Positions 7,662 to 12,321 of a stretch of DNA of 12,321 bases are shown piece after piece. The translations under genes were made by a program, and so were the position numbers. The notes beneath the pieces are model-generated. The model made no database searches. It was given only the letters and a program-made list of their open reading frames with translations, and was not told the origin of the DNA. Origin of the DNA: an uncultured Clostridia bacterium. Lineage in GTDB: Bacteria > Bacillota > Clostridia > Christensenellales > CAG-917. Within the stretch, counting starts at the first letter, position 1. The number at the start of each line of letters is the position of its first letter. Where the stretch lies: contig CALGEU010000109.1 in assembly GCA_937881285.1 (NCBI GenBank), forward strand, positions 1 through 12,321, given 5' to 3'.

Positions 7662-7972
7662 ATTTCGTCTAACTCCTTCATATTTTCAAAATGTTCGTCG
7701 AGTTTGTCAACGTCGATACAACCGCATATAACGTTATCTTCTGCGTCTTTAAGGGTAAAGTCAATGTTCTGTCGCAGGTACGATATAAATGCGCCTACGT
7801 CGTTCATGACGTATTCCTTAACGTCTTTAAGTAGTGCCGTGTAACAAAACGATTTGTTACGATACGGACACTTCGAACAGCAACTCTGTTCGCCAGCTTT
7901 GTTCATCTTCGAACATTGATTGATCGCTTGTAAAATTTCTCCTTTAGTTTTTCTCATTTTACCATTCGACAT
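7658..7972 (-). CDS. Cysteine-rich small protein (104 residues)
   Basis: The function is unknown. The N-terminal half holds a cysteine cluster: CSKM near residue 20, then SCCSKCPYRNKSFCY (about 30-44), followed by a helix (ALLKDVKEYV). The CxxC plus a later cysteine could bind zinc or simply stabilise a small fold; two more cysteines occur in VICGCID near 83-85. Short phage proteins with a C-P-Y/C pattern followed by a helix are common in Bacillota phages but uncharacterised. AGGAG lies nine bases before the ATG, which overlaps the polymerase stop by 14 bases. Because it lies between polymerase and late promoter, it is one candidate for the missing transcription regulator. Confidence 0.8.
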   Translation of the reverse strand: MSNGKMRKTKGEILQAINQCSKMNKAGEQSCCSKCPYRNKSFCYTALLKDVKEYVMNDVGAFISYLRQNIDFTLKDAEDNVICGCIDVDKLDEHFENMKELDEI

Positions 7973-9965
7973 CTTCGAGATCTCCTAATATTTTTTTGTT
8001 TATTTCCATGTTTTCGTCGTTCAAAATCACTTTATCAACGTATATCAAGGCTTTACCACCCTTGACGTTTAAGCCGGATAAGCATTTGAACGTTCGGTTC
8101 GGTCTAAAAATATCGCACGCTTGACTAAAGTCTTTGCAGTGTTCTATTTCCTTTGCTACAACTTTTGTGTTTACCCCTTTACAATGTACTTCGTAATGTT
8201 CACCGTCATACATAAGATATGTTTTCGGTGCGAGATATAGTCCGTATTTGTAAACACCTTCACACTTCATCATACCTAATGCTTTATCATCGCAGTTATC
8301 GTATTCACATAATGCATGTACACTGTCCGTGTCGCAATATATGAAATTGTTCTTCACGTCTCCACGTGAGATAGTACGGATATAATACATTAGGTGACAT
8401 CGTGCCAGCGCGGTTATTCTTGAACCGACTACGACGGATAACATCGCGTTTTCGTCAATCTCTGTGCCTTTTTTCACAAGGTGCACAGCACCTGTCTTTT
8501 CGTCAATTTCATATGCACAGAGTTCGCGTTCTATCTTCTGTGCAATCTTGCCGTACGCACTATTAAGTAACAGTTTCGCCCCCTGCTTGACTGCACCCTT
8601 TTCTGTGCACTTGATTTCGTAAAACGTATCAACATATTTCTTGACACCGCGGGGAACGCGTGCAAGGTATTCAAGAACATAGTCAACGTCATATTCTATG
8701 TCATACCACTGTTCAATCTCTTCGAGTTCTTCAAGCCATATATAACGCTTTTCAGATTCACGTATCACATCAACGTAGTCACCTGTCAATGCGTCCTGCC
8801 ATATGGGGATTTTATCACGTTTCAATGTACCGAACAGGTTACGTATACATAAGATATAACATTTACCGTTCTTGTCTTTTGGAATTTGTTTTATCTTCTT
8901 CGGTTCTCCGAACGGATAAAGCATATTTCGCATTTTGTCAGGATACATTGAATTGACATCATACTTGAATATGTTCTTCTGCACAACTCCGACTTTGTAA
9001 GGGTTCACAAAACACTTGCCCCCTAAATACAAATGATACTTGCGAAAATCTGCGTCTTCGTCGCAGGTAACAGGAAAACATAGTTTGAACGCTTGTTTAT
9101 TTTCCTTTTCTTGCGACCGTTTGAACATAAACTTCAACAACGTTTTCTTTGCAAGCCCGCCTGCGGTCATGTAATCACCCTTAAACAGTGAATATCCAGT
9201 GATTGCAAACATTGTTTCATCGATACGCTCGGCAAGCAGATAAAGACCTTTCGTGTCGTTTATCATGTATTGTAGATCGTCTTCAACATCTGCCTGCACA
9301 TAGTCCATTTCAAGTTTGCGGACGTCTGCACCGTGCCTGTCTTTAATCTTCCAGTCTTCAAGATTTTTCGCAAGTCCACCACCGAAAATGTTGCATACGT
9401 CAACCATTTTGAATTTGTGAACCTTACGTTGCGAACGTCGGTTTGTGTATTCCTGCCAGATTTGCATTTGATACCTTTGTCCGAACTCTCCGTTCAAACT
9501 TGCAAACGTTCCGTGCGGCAACTTGCCATATCGCGTTTGACCTGCCAGGCGCACCGTTGCGTCTTCCCAACCGTGTGCCAGGAAATAGTAGTCAAATACA
9601 GCAAAGTCAAAACGTGCATTGTACCAGAACACCGTTTCAACGTTCATCATCGCGCAACACGTGAGAAAGTCACCAGCGTTTTGGAACAGTGCAAAGTTTT
9701 CACCATCCGACAACATAAACGCATATGCACGTACTTCGAAATTTGATTTTATCCAGTTTTGCGCGTGCTTGCGCTTGCCTTTGCTGTCTACGTCGTTATA
9801 CAAATGATATGCCTTGTCTTCGGTCAATAGTTTGTTACGATAGTACATTTTCGTTTCTGTGTCCGCTGCAAGTTGCTTGCAGTGTGGAAACGACAATGCA
9901 CTGTCGAACTTCCAGTCACCTACGACTACATATTCATCTGTAAAGAATTTTGAATTCTGCCACAT
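7959..9965 (-). CDS. Protein-primed family B DNA polymerase
   Basis: A 668-residue polymerase of the phi29 type (phi29 is 572). The proofreading domain has Exo I with D35 and E37 (AADTETK), Exo II with N116 and D120 (YNARFD) and Exo III with Y222 and D226 (YVQAD). A YLGG motif (313-316) links the domains. The polymerase domain has motif A with D336 (DVNSMYP), motif B K464...N468-Y471-G472 (KLLLNSAYG), motif C D545-x-D547 (YCDTDS) and the KTY motif (581-583). All catalytic residues are present. The extra length lies mostly before the YLGG motif. It should replicate the linear genome end to end by strand displacement, starting on a terminal protein. The ATG has only a weak upstream site (GCGGAT) and follows the candidate terminal protein by 36 bases. 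Confidence 0.98.
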   Translation of the reverse strand: MWQNSKFFTDEYVVVGDWKFDSALSFPHCKQLAADTETKMYYRNKLLTEDKAYHLYNDVDSKGKRKHAQNWIKSNFEVRAYAFMLSDGENFALFQNAGDFLTCCAMMNVETVFWYNARFDFAVFDYYFLAHGWEDATVRLAGQTRYGKLPHGTFASLNGEFGQRYQMQIWQEYTNRRSQRKVHKFKMVDVCNIFGGGLAKNLEDWKIKDRHGADVRKLEMDYVQADVEDDLQYMINDTKGLYLLAERIDETMFAITGYSLFKGDYMTAGGLAKKTLLKFMFKRSQEKENKQAFKLCFPVTCDEDADFRKYHLYLGGKCFVNPYKVGVVQKNIFKYDVNSMYPDKMRNMLYPFGEPKKIKQIPKDKNGKCYILCIRNLFGTLKRDKIPIWQDALTGDYVDVIRESEKRYIWLEELEEIEQWYDIEYDVDYVLEYLARVPRGVKKYVDTFYEIKCTEKGAVKQGAKLLLNSAYGKIAQKIERELCAYEIDEKTGAVHLVKKGTEIDENAMLSVVVGSRITALARCHLMYYIRTISRGDVKNNFIYCDTDSVHALCEYDNCDDKALGMMKCEGVYKYGLYLAPKTYLMYDGEHYEVHCKGVNTKVVAKEIEHCKDFSQACDIFRPNRTFKCLSGLNVKGGKALIYVDKVILNDENMEINKKILGDLEDVEW

Positions 9966-10001
9966 TTTATCCGCGATTTATAGACCTTCGTCTGCTTGAT
10001 T

Positions 10002-10436
10002 TTATGAACCTGCTTTTTGATACTCTTGATTTGTGTCACGAAATTTTTTTATCTTGTCACGGAACGTTTGATACGATATACGACCGCGTTTGTATTGATT
10101 AAGCCATTTGTTCACGTCTTTATATTTCTGTGCCATGTGCTCAAACCTGCGTTCTGTAAATGCTTTTTGTAGATCGTCTACGTTTGCAAATTCGCTTGCA
10201 ATCTTCACATCAGGTGATATATCATCAAATTTGATATTGAACATCTGTTGCCCGCGATAGAACGTGCTTGCGTATACTTCACGTGAAAGGTTCAAGTCTT
10301 TCGTCACACCTTCTTTTCTTGCTTGTCGCAGTGCTTTTCTATATGCGTTTTCCCACATATGTTCTGCGACGTTTTGTTCCATTCCGTATCGGTAATGTAA
10401 TTCTTCGATACCAAGTTTTTTCCAGTTTTTACGCAT
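10002..10436 (-). CDS. Candidate terminal protein (replication primer)
   Basis: A 144-residue basic, helical protein directly upstream of the polymerase, the place that phi29-type phages give to the terminal protein, whose Ser/Thr/Tyr hydroxyl primes DNA synthesis. It starts MRKNWKKLGIEELHYRYGM, has many Arg/Lys and aromatic residues, and ends in a charged helix (YQTFRDKIKKFRDTNQEYQ) with several possible priming hydroxyls. It is little more than half of phi29 gp3 (266 residues), so it may lack one of the usual domains. The frame stays open to a TTG at 10457; I prefer the ATG at 10436, with GGTGGGG about 12 bases upstream. The identification rests on position and character, not on recognisable sequence. 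Confidence 0.6.
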   Translation of the reverse strand: MRKNWKKLGIEELHYRYGMEQNVAEHMWENAYRKALRQARKEGVTKDLNLSREVYASTFYRGQQMFNIKFDDISPDVKIASEFANVDDLQKAFTERRFEHMAQKYKDVNKWLNQYKRGRISYQTFRDKIKKFRDTNQEYQKAGS

Positions 10437-10492
10437 ATAAAATGTTTTCCCCACCAACCACCCGTTGTATTCCTTGATATAAAACTATGGTC

Positions 10493-10543
10493 TGCGCAGT
10501 CACTCGCGTGAACTATATTCCAAGTGGTGACCAGCCCTGCGCA
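10493..10543 (-). ncRNA. Structured RNA segment upstream of the terminal protein gene
   Basis: In an otherwise unexplained gap (10437-10568), TGCGCAG (10537-10543 on the minus strand) pairs exactly with CTGCGCA (10493-10499). Just inside the 3' arm is a hairpin TCAC-GCGA-GTGA with a GNRA tetraloop, extendable past a bulged T. A second TCAC near the 5' arm could pair with the same GTGA, giving an alternative fold. Nothing T-rich follows, so it is not a terminator. It may be a leader element controlling the terminal protein gene or a free RNA; the sequence does not say which. Confidence 0.4.
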
Positions 10544-10568
10544 TTTTACATCAAACCATATCAACACA

Positions 10569-10790
10569 TCAATTTATGATAATCGTGTTTGTTTCGTCGA
10601 TTTCGAACGATCCTGTATATTTTAGATACTTCTTGCCGTTGCGATTTTTACCGACTGAACACGTCATCATCCTTGATTTCGAAATAAACACAAACTTGAA
10701 TTCATCGTTCCAGAACGCTACACGGTACCACGTACCATTTAACGCTCTGTAACGCATGATATATAGTGTTCCGTTTGCTTGCTGTACCAT
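10569..10790 (-). CDS. Hypothetical protein (73 residues)
   Basis: Not recognised. A small, beta-strand-like basic protein rich in Tyr, Trp and Phe (TLYIMRYRALNGTWYRVAFW) with a short acidic segment near the end. It starts with an ATG that directly follows the stop of the candidate ssDNA-binding protein, with no separate ribosome binding site, so it would be translated by coupling. Its place among the replication genes suggests an early role; the aromatic and basic surface would suit nucleic-acid binding, but that is inference. Confidence 0.65.
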   Translation of the reverse strand: MVQQANGTLYIMRYRALNGTWYRVAFWNDEFKFVFISKSRMMTCSVGKNRNGKKYLKYTGSFEIDETNTIIIN

Positions 10791-11099
10791 TTATTCAAAA
10801 TACTGGTCAAGGTCTTCTAACGGTCTTTCAATCGGTTCTACGTGATCAACCGCTTTTATCCAAAGTTTTGGAAATGTTCCACGCTTGTCGATATTCATCA
10901 TATCGTCGCGAACGAAAATATATGAATATGATTTCGGTTTGAGATCGTCTACGACGTCAACCGTGAAACGCGTGTCTATCCACTTGCCGTCCTTCATCTT
11001 GACTGCGTACGACGTGAATTTTTTGTGATTGGTCTTGTTTTCGCGACGCTTGACAATGATTTCGAGTTTGCGCGTTTTGATTTCGGTTGTTTGTTTCAT
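10791..11099 (-). CDS. Candidate ssDNA-binding protein (102 residues)
   Basis: A 102-residue protein that begins with a basic segment (MKQTTEIKTRKLEIIVKRRE), continues with alternating strands (SYAVKMKDGKWIDTRFTVDV, then SYSYIFVRDD and PKLWIKAVDHV) and ends in an acidic tail with aromatic residues (PLEDLDQYFE). Strand pattern, aromatics and acidic tail fit a small OB-fold ssDNA-binding protein, which strand-displacement replication needs and which no other gene here supplies. phi29 gp5 is 124 residues and I do not claim sequence identity with it. AAAGGGTAG precedes the ATG by four bases. It has its own copy of the repeated early leader. Confidence 0.45.
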   Translation of the reverse strand: MKQTTEIKTRKLEIIVKRRENKTNHKKFTSYAVKMKDGKWIDTRFTVDVVDDLKPKSYSYIFVRDDMMNIDKRGTFPKLWIKAVDHVEPIERPLEDLDQYFE

Positions 11100-11191
11100 G
11101 TTTCTACCCTTTGCGGTTTATACCGCCTGCGCAAGCGTTACCGCCTGCGCAGTTGACGGCTAGGTCGTCACCCTTATTTAATAACATTATA
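11100..11191 (-). promoter_or_regulatory. Early leader module, copy 1 (before candidate SSB gene)
   Basis: Reading leftward: TATAAT (11186-11191), ten bases, then AAGGGTGACG (11166-11175), a TGACG/CGTCA hairpin with a seven-base loop, then a nine-pair stem GCGCAGGCG/CGCTTGCGC closed by a GTAA tetraloop (about 11129-11150). Finally a small GCGGT/ACCGC hairpin sits just before the ribosome binding site. No good -35 is visible. The -10 lies inside the last codons of the upstream gene. No T-run follows the stems, so it is not a terminator. Confidence 0.6.
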
Positions 11192-11488
11192 CTCTTTAAT
11201 CAGGTTCAGTTGTTTGTTGTCTAATTTTGCAAGCACAACAACGTATCTGTCGCCCTTATTGCACTCCGCGGAACCCTTGGCAGCAGCAACATCGAGTTCA
11301 AAACATGTATCAGCCCAGCTGCCGTCAAATGTGCAATCAAATGATACGGTGTAATCATCGGTTGAATTGCGTTCAATAATGATATAATATTGATCGTCAA
11401 TAAATTCATCGCATTCTTGGATTGCGATCATAAGTTGTTGAAACGCGTGTTTTCTGTCGATTTCGTGTTGTGATAAATTTTGTTTCAT
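11174..11488 (-). CDS. Early acidic protein, paralogue A (104 residues)
   Basis: Unknown function. It is acidic and starts MKQNLSQHEIDRKHAFQQL, with a helical N-terminus followed by strands. It aligns along its full length with the other 104-residue early protein (11754-12068): both start MK..LS, share an alternating YTVSFD/YSLHVT strand, a GD-x-YVV-x-L motif near residue 80 and the ending Y-x-(V/I)-I-K. AAGGAG lies six bases before the ATG, the best ribosome binding site of the early region. As an early, acidic, duplicated gene it could serve host takeover or anti-defence, but this is inferred from position and composition only. Confidence 0.82.
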   Translation of the reverse strand: MKQNLSQHEIDRKHAFQQLMIAIQECDEFIDDQYYIIIERNSTDDYTVSFDCTFDGSWADTCFELDVAAAKGSAECNKGDRYVVVLAKLDNKQLNLIKEYNVIK

Positions 11489-11575
11489 TTTTTACTCCTT
11501 GCGCTGTACGCCTGCGCAAGCGTTACCGCTGCGCAGATGACGGTTAGGTCGTCACCCTTATTTGAATTTAATATA
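11489..11575 (-). promoter_or_regulatory. Early leader module, copy 2 (before paralogue A)
   Basis: Same order as copy 1: TATATT (11570-11575), ten bases, AAGGGTGACG (11550-11559), a TGACG/CGTCA hairpin (11538-11554) and a second stem (about 11512-11536) with arms CTGCGCAGCG and CGC-T-TGCGCAG around a GTAA tetraloop. Here one base of the stem is lost, leaving a bulged T, while the pairing is otherwise kept. A weak -35 (ATGCCA, 11593-11598) is at 17 bases. The -10 overlaps the stop of the upstream small gene. Confidence 0.6.
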
Positions 11576-11738
11576 TACGCTGTTGGTAATTATGGCATAT
11601 ATACCAGAACAGTGACTTGTATTTGCTTTTGTAAAATTGTTCAAGATTGCCTTCATGGACAACAATGAACTTAATTCGTCGTTCTTGACGCGCTCTTGAA
11701 AAACTATATGATATTGCGTTAAGTTGTGAAATAGTCAT
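11568..11738 (-). CDS. Small basic protein (56 residues)
   Basis: A short gene between the two paralogues, read from an ATG at 11738 with AAGGAAG eight bases upstream, a strong site that supports translation. The product begins MTISQLNAISYSFSRARQER, is basic, and becomes aromatic toward the end (YKSLFWYICHNYQQRIY). It begins 15 bases after the stop of the previous gene and ends within the -10 box of leader copy 2. No family is recognised. Confidence 0.65.
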   Translation of the reverse strand: MTISQLNAISYSFSRARQERRIKFIVVHEGNLEQFYKSKYKSLFWYICHNYQQRIY

Positions 11739-11753
11739 AATGTTACTTCCTTA

Positions 11754-12068
11754 TTACTTAATTATTTCGTACGACAAAATATCATAAATATAACCGCTAC
11801 AATGCGACAACGTGACAACATATGTATCACCTTCAGTGGTAGAATCTTCTACGCTTTCTTTCGCAACACAGCGTTCAAGATCATACATATAATTCGCAAA
11901 CGACCTATCATTAGTGACTGTGACGTGCAACGAATAGTTTGACGATTTATTTCGGGTCGTTACAACATAGTCATCAATTTCAACGTATGCGCCTTCGTCT
12001 TGGATGGCGTGTTGCATTTGACAATACGCAACACCTTTGTTTTGTTCGTAGCGTGATAATTTTTTCAT
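11754..12068 (-). CDS. Early acidic protein, paralogue B (104 residues)
   Basis: The first gene of the genome in transcription order. The frame is open to 12098, but the ATG at 12068 has AGGG seven bases upstream and gives the same length (104) and the same start (MKKLS) as its paralogue at 11174-11488. The shared GD-x-YVV-x-L motif and the IIK ending confirm the relation. It is acidic, with several cysteines, and has no membrane segment. Function unknown; being transcribed first from the strongest early promoter it probably acts in the first minutes of infection. Its leader carries the third, most divergent, copy of the TAAGGGTGACG module. Confidence 0.82.
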   Translation of the reverse strand: MKKLSRYEQNKGVAYCQMQHAIQDEGAYVEIDDYVVTTRNKSSNYSLHVTVTNDRSFANYMYDLERCVAKESVEDSTTEGDTYVVTLSHCSGYIYDILSYEIIK

Positions 12069-12133
12069 ATTTACCCTATCGCATAGTGTCAAGCACATAT
12101 GCTTTACGCGTTTAGTGCGTCACCCTTACTTGT
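12069..12133 (-). promoter_or_regulatory. Early leader module, copy 3, with antisense-matching hairpin
   Basis: The 5' untranslated region of the first early gene. It starts with TAAGGGTGACG (about 12115-12125), then differs from the other copies: its hairpin is GCATA-(T)-GTG / CAC-TATGC with loop CTTGA (about 12081-12102), ending just before the ribosome binding site. Positions 12086-12108 match 19-41 of the left end on the opposite strand at 21 of 23 bases. Confidence 0.55.
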
Positions 12134-12139
12134 AAGTCA

Positions 12140-12167
12140 ATTATAACACATATGAGATGATTAACAA
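12140..12167 (-). promoter_or_regulatory. Main early promoter
   Basis: On the minus strand TTGTTA (12162-12167), a 16-base spacer and a perfect TATAAT (12140-12145) preceded by TGT (extended -10). The start would be near 12133, giving a leader of about 65 bases before paralogue B. The surrounding DNA to 12250 is very AT-rich and holds other TATAAT-like boxes, so additional starts are possible. Confidence 0.65.
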
Positions 12168-12177
12168 TAAATATTAC

Positions 12178-12210
12178 CTTAAGATAGTCTTAAGATTATC
12201 ATAAGATTTA
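12178..12210. repeat. Three 11-bp direct repeats upstream of the early promoter
   Basis: CTTAAGATAGT, CTTAAGATTAT and CATAAGATTTA follow each other without a gap (12178-12188, 12189-12199, 12200-12210). The period is one helical turn, so three protein molecules could bind on one DNA face, about 11 bases upstream of the -35 box. They may be activator or repressor sites, an UP-like element, or replication iterons near the end. Confidence 0.55.
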
Positions 12211-12258
12211 CACAATTGTATATTATAATACATTTGTATGATTATATAAGGACACGCA

Positions 12259-12315
12259 AATAGTTGTATAGTGGTGACGTGACCGAAGGGGAACGGATAC
12301 CACTGTACAACTATT
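12259..12315 (+). repeat. Right-end 17-bp hairpin
   Basis: Positions 12259-12275 pair with 12299-12315 over 17 bases; the one non-Watson-Crick pair (12269/12305) is T.G on the plus strand. The 23-base interior can form a small CCG/CGG hairpin (12283-12285 with 12294-12296) with a purine loop AAGGGGAA. The outermost ten pairs use the same AATAGTTGTA sequence that roots the left-end hairpin. No T-run follows, apart from the AT-rich terminus. It could be a replication or packaging end structure or a small RNA. Confidence 0.65.
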
Positions 12316-12321
12316 ATTATA
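12305..12321 (-). repeat. Right terminal inverted repeat
   Basis: The last 17 bases, read on the minus strand, match positions 3-19 at 16 of 17. This is the partner of the left terminal repeat and marks the early-gene end of the linear genome. Confidence 0.8.

Noticed and set aside
9333..9943. Several plus-strand frames opposite the polymerase gene
   Set aside because: They are overlapping shadows in different frames, opposite the conserved exonuclease domain, with no start signals.
10493..10543. tRNA gene
   Set aside because: The stems do not form a cloverleaf and there is no T-loop or anticodon arm; no tRNA was seen anywhere in the window.
10304..10567. 87-residue minus-strand frame overlapping the candidate terminal protein
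   Set aside because: It has no ribosome binding site, overlaps the better-supported frame by about 130 bases and covers a region that folds as RNA; composition (many Cys, Trp, Thr, Asn) is unlike a real protein.
11128..11150. Leader stem-loops as intrinsic terminators
   Set aside because: Strong stems, but no T-run follows and a ribosome binding site and gene start come directly after.
12178..12210. CRISPR array or plasmid-type origin
   Set aside because: The three repeats are contiguous with no spacers, and the genome carries a protein-primed replication system.

Overview
The window reads as a nearly complete, very small linear genome of a phi29-like podovirus (tailed phage with protein-primed DNA replication). 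It encodes a protein-primed family B DNA polymerase, a small basic protein directly upstream of it in the usual terminal-protein position, and a compact phi29-type virion set: scaffold, major capsid protein, upper collar/connector, collagen-like fibre, lower collar, tail knob and gp16-like packaging ATPase. Both termini carry a short imperfect inverted repeat (16 of 17 bases), as expected for a linear genome primed by a terminal protein. At about 12.3 kb it is far smaller than phi29 (about 19 kb) and close to the smallest tailed phages known, such as Mycoplasma phage P1. All genes use the standard code and many have AAGGAG-type ribosome binding sites, which suggests a Bacillota-like host; the host cannot be fixed from the sequence.

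Layout: all genes lie on the minus strand and are read from right to left. The right end (12069-12321) holds a terminal hairpin, three 11-bp direct repeats and the strongest early promoter. The early block (12068 down to 7464) contains two paralogous 104-residue acidic proteins, a 56-residue protein, a candidate ssDNA-binding protein, a 73-residue protein, a candidate terminal protein, the DNA polymerase and two small proteins. A hidden 40-residue membrane ORF carries within it a near-consensus promoter overlapped by a perfect palindrome; this looks like the early/late switch. The late block (7331 down to 104) runs holin-like protein, scaffold, capsid, connector, fibre, lower collar, tail knob, ATPase, mostly with overlapping or abutting ends, and finishes in a 32-bp hairpin at the left end.

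The most unusual content is in the non-coding DNA. Three early genes share a repeated leader module: a -10 box, the motif TAAGGGTGACG and hairpins, one capped by a GUAA tetraloop in two of the copies. Each genome end carries a long hairpin rooted on the same ten bases. A 23-base segment of the late-transcript 3' end is complementary (21 of 23) to the leader of the first early gene. A further structured segment lies just upstream of the candidate terminal protein. No endolysin, no tail-associated wall hydrolase and no obvious packaging RNA (pRNA) can be recognised, so lysis and packaging in this phage are open questions.
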